Source: Pseudoalteromonas sp. 0303 (lineage in GTDB: Bacteria; Pseudomonadota; Gammaproteobacteria; Enterobacterales; Alteromonadaceae). Taken from it: 64,000 nt of DNA. Shown here piece after piece: positions 1-8,284 of this stretch. The notes beneath the pieces were generated by a model. It was not told the DNA's origin. It did not search any database and saw only the letters and a list, made by a program, of their open reading frames with translations. Each line of letters opens with the position of its first letter. The first letter of the stretch is position 1. The position numbers and the translations under genes are program-made. The stretch spans positions 1-64,000 of the forward strand of contig NZ_JABVXF010000022.1 of assembly GCF_013349995.1 (NCBI RefSeq), written 5' to 3'.

Positions 1-78
1 TTTATAACATCAGTTACTGGAAAAAGCAGGAGTATTGAATTATTGATTGAAAAAGATCAGTTACCTGAATTTAAGTAA
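1..78 (+). CDS. 3' end of an unidentified gene (partial)
   Basis: An open frame enters from the left edge and stops at TAA 76-78, giving about 25 C-terminal residues ending in LPEFK. It is too short to assign to a family. Its last bases overlap the 3' end of the convergent gene at 61-498 by 18 bp, a normal arrangement for convergent genes in compact genomes. It could also be chance open frame. Confidence 0.35.
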   Translation, partial: FITSVTGKSRSIELLIEKDQLPEFK

Positions 79-498
79 GGGCAACTGATCAAAATATATG
101 TGAAAGAGTACTAGTAATACATACTTAGGCAGACTAGTCAGTAAAGTGGTGTTATCAATATTTGCAGAAAAGGTGTTAACAGCAAAATATAAATGCAGCG
201 CTAAAAATGGTGTCAGCAATATAAAGTATGAATAAGCTTTATCTTTAAGGTACAGCGACTTACTAATGAGTAAAAATACTAAAAGTAACGCTAACAAAGG
301 AAGGCCTAAAGTAACGATATCAACCATTGATAAAGCAAAGTTAGGTGACAAGTCATAAAGGGCTGAAAGTACTTCGGTTGGAATCGCAATAGCCGAGCCA
401 TAACCTATGACTGGTATAGATAAATAGGCAAATAAACAGCCAAAAATAAATAAAAGTAGTACGTTATATTTCATAACCCCATTCCATGGTTTGTTCAT
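61..498 (-). CDS. hypothetical small integral membrane protein
   Basis: A 145-residue, strongly hydrophobic protein with about four predicted membrane segments (roughly residues 10-35, 55-80, 88-108 and 122-138). I do not recognise the family and see no catalytic motif. The ATG at 498 has an AAGG ribosome-binding sequence 7 nt upstream, so I keep the long start; an internal ATG at codon 9 is the alternative. It lies 63 bp downstream of the cyanophycinase gene on the same strand and could be co-transcribed with it, but nothing links the functions. Confidence 0.6.
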   Translation of the reverse strand: MNKPWNGVMKYNVLLLFIFGCLFAYLSIPVIGYGSAIAIPTEVLSALYDLSPNFALSMVDIVTLGLPLLALLLVFLLISKSLYLKDKAYSYFILLTPFLALHLYFAVNTFSANIDNTTLLTSLPKYVLLVLFHIYFDQLPLLKFR

Positions 499-561
499 TA
501 TTAGCCTTACGCTAACTAATAATGAACAAATAATCCACTACTTTTTCAGTACCTTACATCG

Positions 562-2256
562 TTAAAATGTCTTAACTTTAAAGGCTAGGTTTTCTACCGC
601 ACAGCCTGTACTACTGGTGTTTACACGGTAATAATGAGTATTGTCAGTGGCATTTAAGTCCAATAAAAACTCATCGTGCTGGGCTACTGCCTGCTGCTCT
701 TGAGTTAAACACATAGCTTGTACAAGCGAACGTAATTTAGCATCTGAAAATATTGTGCCGAAACGCTGCATCGGCAGTGGCGGAATTTTAATACTAGGGA
801 GTGCATAATCAACTGTTCGTTTAGCGAGATTAAAACCATCCTTTGTTACATCAATAACTGCACCAGCAGGCCAATAACTGATTGCTCCGTTGTTTTTAGC
901 GTCAGATTTAACATGCACGACACCGCTTTTACCAATCACCGTCATTAGTGCGGTTTCACCAGCTCGAATTGATACAAGGGCGGTGGTCTCATCAATGCCA
1001 AAGCCATGCTGTTGCCCGGTATCTGCTAGTAATCTTGCCAAACGCATTGTTCTGTTGCGCTCGCTAAAGTGTGTATCAAGAACACCATAAGTAAAGCTGC
1101 CAAGCCCACCTTGTTTTTCATAGGTAAGACTATCAGCCGAAATCTTATCACCGCATTCATTTTCACAGCGCTCACTCGGCGCAGACACCGCAAACGAGCC
1201 TTCTCTCATTGCCGCTAAACTTGTACCATTTGAAATCATCGGCACTGTGCCGTAGGCATTTTTACCACCACTTTGCACCGCTGTACCTGCGCTTGTGCCA
1301 ACAAGTAATGGTCTTTGTAAAATTGCGTGAGTCCAAGGATATTGCTTACCGTTATCATCAAACAGTACTTTTCTGGTTAAACTCTGATCGCCACCGTTAA
1401 ACATAATCCCCGTGGCATTTTCAATTAGCTCAACTAAATGATCGACCCCTTTATCACAAAGCGATTTTTCGGCCTTAATTCGATCAGGGTAAATTGTCTC
1501 ACGATTAAAAACGCCCATAGAGTCAGTGCGTAAAGAATCCAAACTCTCACATTGCTTACTGGTAATCGCTTTTGCTAAGGCGGGGGTTAGAGGTAACCAG
1601 CTTGATTCTACACCAGTAAAGTCTAATAGCCCTTCATAAAAGTCAGCTGATTCATATGGGTCTCTGCTTGAAGCCGTTACCGCTAAAATTGTTGGTGATT
1701 CTGTGGTTGTTTTTAATGAAGCAGCAACAAAGTCTAAAATATCATTGGCTGCACGTTCGTTATTATCACTTGTACTAACCTGCTCTTTTTGACGGGTAGA
1801 ATCTGTATTTAATACAGCGACTTCAAGTGAGTCTATGACAAAGTTGTATTCTGAATCAGTGAGTTCGTTTAGTAACTTGTTATCTAAATCACGCCATGCC
1901 CATAAAATATCACTTTTAGTGATCACGCCTGACTTTTCACGTGCAATCTGTGCTAATACCTTAAGCGTTTGCTGACGATTTTTTTTATTCTTTGTTGGCC
2001 AATTTGTCTTTATTGCAGATAAAGCATCATTATTTAATCGATATTGATTAGTTTGTTTACCACTAACCTGTTTATTAGAAAGACAATTTTTAGGGCTCAT
2101 ACTTGAGCAGGTGGTCAAAGATCCGCCGACTAAGACCAACGTTTGCTGTTGATCATTTGCATAGACATTGCTGCCAAATGATGCGAAAAACAAACCAAAT
2201 ACCAAAGAAAAAGCTGAAGTTTGATATTTAGTCTTTTGCTCCTTAAGGATGTTCAT
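562..2256 (-). CDS. secreted cyanophycinase-like peptidase (S51 family)
   Basis: Cyanophycinases are serine peptidases that cut the storage polymer cyanophycin (poly-Asp backbone with Arg side groups) to beta-Asp-Arg dipeptides. The 564-residue product has an export signal ending near VYA-ND (residue 33). The S51 core follows: a nucleophile elbow GTSAGT with Ser322, a His in LDTHFSERNR (His396) and a Glu in GIDETTAL (Glu423), matching the family Ser/His/Glu triad. MFNGGDQ lies just upstream of the nucleophile, as in the family. It is longer than typical cytoplasmic cyanophycinases (under 300 residues), with an unusual insert at about residues 60-180. It is divergent from a TonB receptor, transporter and isoaspartyl dipeptidase, which supports an extracellular depolymerase role. 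Substrate is inferred from family and context; other S51 members cut different peptides. Confidence 0.8.
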   Translation of the reverse strand: MNILKEQKTKYQTSAFSLVFGLFFASFGSNVYANDQQQTLVLVGGSLTTCSSMSPKNCLSNKQVSGKQTNQYRLNNDALSAIKTNWPTKNKKNRQQTLKVLAQIAREKSGVITKSDILWAWRDLDNKLLNELTDSEYNFVIDSLEVAVLNTDSTRQKEQVSTSDNNERAANDILDFVAASLKTTTESPTILAVTASSRDPYESADFYEGLLDFTGVESSWLPLTPALAKAITSKQCESLDSLRTDSMGVFNRETIYPDRIKAEKSLCDKGVDHLVELIENATGIMFNGGDQSLTRKVLFDDNGKQYPWTHAILQRPLLVGTSAGTAVQSGGKNAYGTVPMISNGTSLAAMREGSFAVSAPSERCENECGDKISADSLTYEKQGGLGSFTYGVLDTHFSERNRTMRLARLLADTGQQHGFGIDETTALVSIRAGETALMTVIGKSGVVHVKSDAKNNGAISYWPAGAVIDVTKDGFNLAKRTVDYALPSIKIPPLPMQRFGTIFSDAKLRSLVQAMCLTQEQQAVAQHDEFLLDLNATDNTHYYRVNTSSTGCAVENLAFKVKTF

Positions 2257-2347
2257 ATTGTTACACTCTTGTAAAAAAATATTAGAAAATTGCTTGCGCA
2301 GCTTTTTGTTGCTTGCTATAAAAAAAGGAACATTTAAAAACGCGATT

Positions 2348-2371
2348 AAGCTAGCACTGTATAGCTAGCTT
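2348..2371. promoter_or_regulatory. inverted repeat, candidate operator
   Basis: The perfect 8-bp arms AAGCTAGC (2348-2355) and GCTAGCTT (2364-2371) are separated by 8 bp. The right arm abuts the candidate -35 hexamer of the TonB-receptor promoter. The position between divergent genes and the dyad symmetry suggest a regulator site. No regulator gene is adjacent, so the binding protein is unknown. Confidence 0.4.
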
Positions 2372-2434
2372 TGTCAAAAGACCTTACGGATTGGAATTAT
2401 GTTGAAAAACGCATTATCGCTTTGCACATATTTC

Positions 2435-2578
2435 TACTCACCACACTACCTTTCGGAGTGGTTTGACGAGTAGCCACACCTCACTTCCTGTGAGGGGCTA
2501 GTTGTGTCTATAACCCACTGCCCTGTCTAAAAATTATAACAATTATTCAAAACGTCACGGTTTTGCCGTGTGTTTTTT
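2435..2578 (+). promoter_or_regulatory. structured 5' leader with terminator-like hairpin (candidate riboswitch or attenuator)
   Basis: Three hairpins precede the receptor start. Hairpin 1 pairs TACTC 2435-2439 with GAGTA 2468-2472, with an inner CCAC/GTGG stem (2441-2444/2458-2461). Hairpin 2 pairs TAGCC 2471-2475 with GGCTA 2496-2500 around an 11-bp bulged stem (CCTCAC 2479-2484 / GTGAGG 2490-2495). Hairpin 3 is CACGG 2556-2560 / CCGTG 2566-2570 followed by TGTTTTTT, ending 19 nt before the ATG. Folded domain plus terminator directly before a gene is the layout of transcription attenuators. It does not match a riboswitch class I know, and no antiterminator pairing was identified. Confidence 0.45.
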
Positions 2579-2597
2579 AAGACAAAGGTAAATCAAT

Positions 2598-5520
2598 ATG
2601 TTTCGTCAGTTATCAATTGCTGTAGCAATCAGTGCTGTGCCCAGTACAAACTGTGTATGCTCAAAACGACCAACAATCAGAAAAAATTGAACGAGTAGAA
2701 GTAACAGGATCACGAATTAAAGGGGTTGATTTAGAAGGAACCATCCCGCTTACAGTGCTTGACCAAGATGCAATCAAGCGCTCAGGAGCGAACACTATTC
2801 ATGAATTATTAAAAGATTTATCCGTTTTTAAAGGCGGATCTGGTACCTTTTCTACATCTGAAAGTGGTGGTACATCAACCTCAACGCCAGCGGGTCAATC
2901 CGCTGCAAGCTTAAGAGGTATGGGCCCCTCAGCTACATTAACACTCATTAATGGCCGCCGTGTAGCACCTAGCTCGTTCGCAGCAGGCACTGAAAACTTT
3001 GTTGATGTGAACTCAATTCCGCTTGCTGCAATCGAGCGCATTGATATTTTAGCCACTGGCGCATCAGCAATTTATGGTGCTGATGCTGTCGCTGGTGTTA
3101 TTAACTATATTCTCAAAGATGACTATCAAGGAGCTGAAGTAAACACTTCTTACACCAATAGTTTTGACAATCATGACGAAGCTAAGAAGCAACTTAACTT
3201 AGTCTACGGAACCAATATCGGTGAAAGTAACTTAACGATATTTGCTGATATTTACGACCGCAATGCCTTTAAAGCGACCGACAGAAGTTATACCGCAACA
3301 CCTAATCTAGTGAATGGTTACTCATATTTACCGAAACTTGAGAACTCACCAAACATTTATTATTACAGCAGCCGAGATGGCAATGAACTACCAGCGCCAA
3401 ACTGTAAAACAGAGCTTGTCACGACTGAGTATGGTGAGCAAATTTGTGCTTACTATGCTAACCAAGATGATTACCTAGAAACCCCATTTGAAAGCCTTTC
3501 AACTGGCTTTATGTTTAACAGCAGCTTAGGTGATTTAGATTGGCATACCGATTTCTTCTATAGCCAAACTAAATCAAAAGCCTATTCATCACCTGCACCA
3601 ATCAATCAAATAAACGACGATGATGGTCCTTATATCATAGAAGATGCGCTATTCATTTATGATAACGCTGATGGCAGTAACGACCTTATGGAACAGCTTT
3701 ATATTGATCCATTTACCACTCAAGCAGGACGAGAAGTGTATGGCTTTGCATTTGATGCACGTTTTAATTCACCGCGTACAGTTGAAGTTGAAACTAAAAA
3801 CTTTCGCTTAGTCAGCAGCCTAGCAGGTTACATTGGGGACTGGAGTTGGGAGTCGGGAGTAACCTTCTCTCGTTCTAAGTCAGAGCAAGAAGCGATTGAT
3901 GGAATTTACAACCGCTACCAATTTCATGCTGCAATCACTGGTGAATTATGCTCTGACGGATCATTAGCTACATACGATGGAACACAGCTCAATTGTTCGC
4001 AAGGTCAGTTAATGCCATTCTACAACCCTTTTTTACAGGGTGATGCTAATAATGATGCGGTGCTTGAACTTGCAAAAGCAAACCCAAGTAGAAGTGGTGA
4101 AAGTACAGTTTACGGATGGGATTTAAACTTTAATGGCGATTTATTTACGTTTAATGAGTTACCCATTTATGCTGCATTTGGTATTGAAGCTCGACGAGAA
4201 GAATTAAAAGATATTCCATCGTTAGACTCACAAGCCCGTCCTGAAAATGGTTATTTAGTTGATGTTTTTGGTTTTGGCTCGAGCTTATCAGAAGCAGACC
4301 GTACGCAATACGCTGCATTTGTAGAGTTGAATGTGCCACTCACTGAGCAGCTAGAACTGCAAGTTGCTGGTCGTTACGATCATTACGATGACTTTGGTGG
4401 AACGTTTAACCCTAAAGTGGGTTTAAGCTACCGCCCTTCAGATTCTCTAATTATTAGGAGCTCTTGGTCAACGTCGTTTAGAGCACCTTCATTAACTCAA
4501 GCTGGTGTAAAATTACGTACCACACAATCAAGCTTTGATTGCGGCGCAAATCAGGCAGTTGCAGACTTATACTGTATGGGTGATGGTACAGAAGTCAGTG
4601 TTAACAGCCTAGAACTTGGGAATCAAGCACTCAAAGCCGAGGAATCTGAAGCGCTCAGCATTGGCTTTGCATGGAGTCCATCTGTAAATACCAATCTAAC
4701 TGTCGATTATTGGCATTTTGATCATGAGCAAGTCATCGATACCAATATGACTGCAGTGCTAGATAGAGCAATTACAGATGCTTCTCTTCGTCACTGTGGC
4801 TTAGTACCACAAGGGCAACAAGGTATTTCGTACGAGCAGCAGCTGTGTGAAGTAACCGATAATGCTGGCCTTAATATCGAAAGTGATGGCGCTAATCTTT
4901 CAGAGATCCTAACAAACTACATTAGTGAGTTTAATCCGCGCGAAGATGAGCTATTCCTGCCACTTTTTAGAGACCATGTTATTCCACTGGAAAATACCGG
5001 CACACAAACCTTAGCGGGAATTGACTTTAAGTTCGATCATCGTTTTCTTTTTGCAAAAGGCAATTTAACACTCGCTTTCGATGGTACACACTATTTAGAG
5101 TTTGAGCGAAATAAACCTGGCTCAGATGCAATCGAAAAATTAATCGGTACTTATCGCTACCCTGAAAATGTAGGCAGATTTTCTATTGATTGGGAAGCAG
5201 AGAGTTATTACTTAAATCTCGGTGCCAATTATACCAGTAGTTATGAGGATGATATCGAAGGGCTGCGTGGTCGTGAAATAGACGAACTAGAAGAGCTTGG
5301 CGAGCTTAACGAGGAGTTAAAACGTGACGTTGATGACTGGTTAGTATGGGATTTATCAGCTGGCTATTTTGTCAATGATGCATTATCAATCCGCGCTCGT
5401 ATTGATAATATCTTCGATAAAGAACCGCCTAAACTATATGGTTCAAGCCGCGGGTTTGATTCAATCAATCATAATGCATATGGCACTCGCTATACGTTGA
5501 GTCTGAGCTATCGCTTTTAA
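2598..5520 (+). CDS. TonB-dependent receptor, frameshifted in the signal peptide
   Basis: An outer-membrane active transporter of about 970 residues: plug domain (VEVTGSRIKG, then LKDLSVFKG and ADAVAGVINY) followed by a long beta-barrel ending in the typical aromatic C-terminus (LSLSYRF). The start at ATG 2598 has AAAGG upstream and gives MFRQLSIAVAISAV, a good signal-peptide start, but that frame ends at a TGA after about 30 codons. The rest of the receptor is in another frame, open only from GTG 2632, and would lack the signal. One extra C in the CCC run at 2640-2642 would join them as AISAVPPVQTVYAQND. Position between a cyanophycinase and an isoaspartyl dipeptidase suggests uptake of cyanophycin fragments or beta-Asp dipeptides. 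Either inactive in this strain or a sequence error. Confidence 0.85.
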
Positions 5521-5524
5521 CATT

Positions 5525-5553
5525 AATGTGGGCGGCTCTATGTCGCCCACATT
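5525..5553 (+). terminator. hairpin after TonB receptor
   Basis: A perfect 10-bp stem (5525-5534 with 5544-5553) with a 9-nt loop begins 4 bp after the receptor stop. It has no strong T-run, so it may be an mRNA-stabilising hairpin or weak terminator. Confidence 0.5.
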
Positions 5554-5609
5554 GCTAAGTTTGTGTTATCAATAACTCAAACTCGCGGCTCTCAGTGTTA
5601 ATCTTTCTC

Positions 5610-5636
5610 AGCAAGGGCTACAATACCTTGCTTTTC
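5610..5636 (+). terminator. possible terminator or leader hairpin before the YfcC-type gene
   Basis: AGCAAGG (5610-5616) pairs with CCTTGCT (5626-5632) and is followed by TTTTC. It sits 33 bp before the transporter start, so it could attenuate read-through from the receptor gene. Confidence 0.35.
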
Positions 5637-5668
5637 TCACATTCTTCGAACAATCGTTAAGTGACTTT

Positions 5669-7078
5669 ATGAAAAACAAACAGTTTGCGATGCCTGATGC
5701 GAGCATCATTTTGTTATGCGTCGCAGTCATCGCCTATTTAACCAGTTTATTTATAACACCCGGTGTGTTTAATGCCGAACAAGATAGTCACAGTGTTGAA
5801 TTATCACAGTATCAAAAAGCAACAGAACATACACCACCCGCCATTTTTGCAGAAGGAGGAGGCATTGGTCTAGCCAATGTATTGTTTGAAGGCTTAGTCT
5901 CTGGTGACAAATATGGTGCAGCCATCGGGGTAATGGCATTTATTTTAATCACAGGTGGCGCCTTTGGCGTTATTTTAAAAACGGGTGCGATTAATAACGG
6001 CATTATGGCGCTGATTAATAAAACACAACACGTAGAGTGGATATTCATTCCTTTGCTATTTGTGCTTTTTTCATTAGGAGGCGCAGTATTTGGTATGGGT
6101 GAAGAAGCCATCGCCTTTTGTATTGTGTTATTCCCCATTATGAAACAACTCGGTTATGATGCAAAAGTAACTGTATTAACAACTTATGTTGCGACACAAA
6201 TTGGCTTTGCTACCTCTTGGATGAACCCATTTAGTATCGCAATTGCTCAATCAATTGCAGAGATCCCGGTGTTTTCTGGTGCCGGATTCAGAATGGTTGC
6301 GTGGCTGGTTTTTACCTCATTTGGCCTTCTATTTACTATCCGATATGCTAATTCAATCAGATCGGCAAAGAACCTAAGTGCTCAAGAAAATAACAAGTCA
6401 ATTAGCTTAGACAGCGCAGATAAGCTTATCTTAATAACCTTTATTGCAGGTATTATTTGGGTTATTTGGGGCGTGATGGCTCGGCAGTATTATATTCCTG
6501 AATTAGCAGCGCAATTCTTTTGCCTAGGTATTGCTTGCGCTGTAATCGCCAGCCTATTCAAAAAACAAACTGCCAATGAAAGCGCAAACGCATTTAAAGA
6601 AGGAGCCCAAGAGCTCTTACCTGCAGCGCTTTTAGTGGCACTTGCAAAAGGCGTTATTTTAATACTTGGCGGTAGCGATTTAACGTCGCCTTCAACCCTT
6701 AATACTTTGCTTTACTATAGCGCCACCAGCATCTCAGTTGTGCCCGATTATATTGCTGCTTGGGGCATGCTATTATTTCAAAGTGTATTTAACTTCTTTG
6801 TTTCGTCAGGTTCAGGACAAGCAGCCATAACAATGCCGCTAATGTCGCCGCTCGGTGATTTGTTAAATATCTCACGTCAAATTGTGGTGTTGGCATTTCA
6901 GTTGGGTGATGGTTTAACGAATATTTTTATTCCTACTTCTGCTAGTCTCATTGGCTGTTTAGGTATTGTTAAATTAGATTGGAGTGAATGGGCACGTTTT
7001 ATTTGGCGCTTCACTTTAGCTTTGTTTGGCCTTGCCAGTGGTTTTATTTTTCTCGCACACTTTATTAACTATCAGTAA
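5669..7078 (+). CDS. YfcC-family membrane transporter
   Basis: A 469-residue inner-membrane protein with about 11-12 hydrophobic segments, of the YfcC/ArcD-like (DUF401-type) carrier family, whose members are linked to basic amino acid or peptide movement. Family-like stretches are GMGEEAIAFC, TSWMNPFSIAIAQ and SSGSGQAAITMPLM near the C-terminus, the last shared almost word for word with the second YfcC protein in this window (23109-24515). The gene lies 11 bp before the isoaspartyl dipeptidase gene, so the likely cargo is beta-Asp-Arg or a related dipeptide entering the cytoplasm. The cargo is inferred from context only. Confidence 0.8.
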   Translation: MKNKQFAMPDASIILLCVAVIAYLTSLFITPGVFNAEQDSHSVELSQYQKATEHTPPAIFAEGGGIGLANVLFEGLVSGDKYGAAIGVMAFILITGGAFGVILKTGAINNGIMALINKTQHVEWIFIPLLFVLFSLGGAVFGMGEEAIAFCIVLFPIMKQLGYDAKVTVLTTYVATQIGFATSWMNPFSIAIAQSIAEIPVFSGAGFRMVAWLVFTSFGLLFTIRYANSIRSAKNLSAQENNKSISLDSADKLILITFIAGIIWVIWGVMARQYYIPELAAQFFCLGIACAVIASLFKKQTANESANAFKEGAQELLPAALLVALAKGVILILGGSDLTSPSTLNTLLYYSATSISVVPDYIAAWGMLLFQSVFNFFVSSGSGQAAITMPLMSPLGDLLNISRQIVVLAFQLGDGLTNIFIPTSASLIGCLGIVKLDWSEWARFIWRFTLALFGLASGFIFLAHFINYQ

Positions 7079-7089
7079 AAGATTTAATT

Positions 7090-8256
7090 ATGTTAACACT
7101 TATAAAAGGCGCAGACGTTTTCGCCCCCTCACCTTTAGGCATTCAAGATGTTCTTATTGCTGGCACAAAAATAGTTGATATACAGCCTGAAATAACTATC
7201 GATACCTATCAGGGGATTACCACGGTCGATGGCACTCATTGTATTTTGGCCCCGGGGTTTGTAGATTCACTCGTTCATATAACTGGCGGTGGCGGCGAAG
7301 CTGGCTTTGCAAGTAGAACACCAGAAATGAACCTGACTGATGCAACACTGCATGGTACAACAACCGTTATTGCAGCTCTTGGCACTGACTCAAGTAGCCG
7401 AACTCATAGTAATTTGATTGCTAAAGCAAAAGAGCTGAAAGAGCTTGGGCTCAACGTTTTTTGCCATTCGGGCTCATATCATTTACCTGCGAAAACACTG
7501 ACAGGCTCAATCACCAGCGACTTAATGTACATAGATGAGTTTATTGGCGTGGGAGAAGTTGCTATATCTGATCATCGCAGTAGCCAACCCACAGTACAAC
7601 AGCTTGCAGAACTGGCTGCAGAGGCAAAAGTGGCCGGCATGTTAAGTGGTAAAAAAGGCACTGTCAGCATTCATGTTGGCCCTGTTGACACACATTTATC
7701 GTTATTACATGAGGTTGATAAGCTAACCGATATTTCGCTGGCACAATTTTACCCAACTCACATGAATCGTAATATCGACTTACTTAATGCTGGGGTCGAT
7801 TTTTGTAAAGCCGGTGGCACTATCGATTTTACTACAAGTACAACCGAGTATGACCTTGCTCATGGTGAATACTCTGCCGCACACGCACTAGCTTACTGCC
7901 TAGAGAATAAAGTCGACCCAACAAAACTAACCATGAGCTCAGATGGCCATGCAAGCCTTCCTATTTTTGACAAAAGCTTTAACCTGCTTGGCCTTGAAGT
8001 AGGTAAAGAGTCCACATTGCATGGCTCGTTTGTAGAAGCAGTGCAAAAATATAATGTTTCGATTGAACACGCTTTAATGGCTGTTACATCAAACCCTGCG
8101 CAGATACTGGGTATAAATAAAGGTGTAATTAAGCAAAATGCAGATGCCGACCTTGTGTTACTTGATAAAACAACGCTTGCGCCAACAGAATGCTGGTCAA
8201 AGGGTGTTCATATGGTGAGTAGAGGCAAAGCCCTTGTGAAGGGCGCCTTTGAGTAA
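7090..8256 (+). CDS. iadA: isoaspartyl dipeptidase-like amidohydrolase (first metal His replaced)
   Basis: IadA enzymes hydrolyse beta-aspartyl dipeptides, including those released from cyanophycin. The 388-residue length is standard. The signature GGGGEAGFASRTPE, the SDHRSSQPT loop, His195, His224 in YPTHMNRN and Asp285 in MSSDGH match the family. Glu156 (GVGEVAISD) takes the place of the carboxylated Lys of the E. coli enzyme. The usual HxH metal pair after GFVD reads Leu61-Val-His63, so the first ligand is lost (codon CTC at 7270-7272; His would be CAC). This could reduce activity or change metal use. It is the last gene of the receptor-transporter-dipeptidase run and ends in a strong terminator. 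Family assignment is firm; activity is uncertain. Confidence 0.85.
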   Translation: MLTLIKGADVFAPSPLGIQDVLIAGTKIVDIQPEITIDTYQGITTVDGTHCILAPGFVDSLVHITGGGGEAGFASRTPEMNLTDATLHGTTTVIAALGTDSSSRTHSNLIAKAKELKELGLNVFCHSGSYHLPAKTLTGSITSDLMYIDEFIGVGEVAISDHRSSQPTVQQLAELAAEAKVAGMLSGKKGTVSIHVGPVDTHLSLLHEVDKLTDISLAQFYPTHMNRNIDLLNAGVDFCKAGGTIDFTTSTTEYDLAHGEYSAAHALAYCLENKVDPTKLTMSSDGHASLPIFDKSFNLLGLEVGKESTLHGSFVEAVQKYNVSIEHALMAVTSNPAQILGINKGVIKQNADADLVLLDKTTLAPTECWSKGVHMVSRGKALVKGAFE

Positions 8257-8275
8257 GGCCGCATCGGCGGCCTTA
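8254..8275. terminator. bidirectional terminator hairpin
   Basis: The 9-bp stem 8254-8262 / 8267-8275 (core AAGGCCGC/GCGGCCTT) with a 4-nt loop lies between the convergent iadA and CorC-type genes and can serve both. It overlaps the iadA stop codon. Confidence 0.7.
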
Positions 8276-8284
8276 AACACTATG

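Larger units (their letters stand above)
2257..2597. promoter_or_regulatory. divergent control region, cyanophycinase / TonB receptor
   Basis: This 341-bp gap holds, from left to right: an inverted repeat (2348-2371), a candidate promoter for the rightward gene (-35 TTGTCA at 2371-2376, -10 AATTAT at 2395-2400, 18-bp spacer), two adjacent hairpins (2435-2500) and a terminator-like hairpin with T-run (2556-2578), then the receptor start at 2598. No clear promoter was picked out for the leftward cyanophycinase gene. Confidence 0.5.

Noticed and set aside
2435..2500. Leader hairpins compared from memory with glycine, TPP, cobalamin and guanidine riboswitches
   Set aside because: None of the conserved core sequences of these classes are present on either strand.
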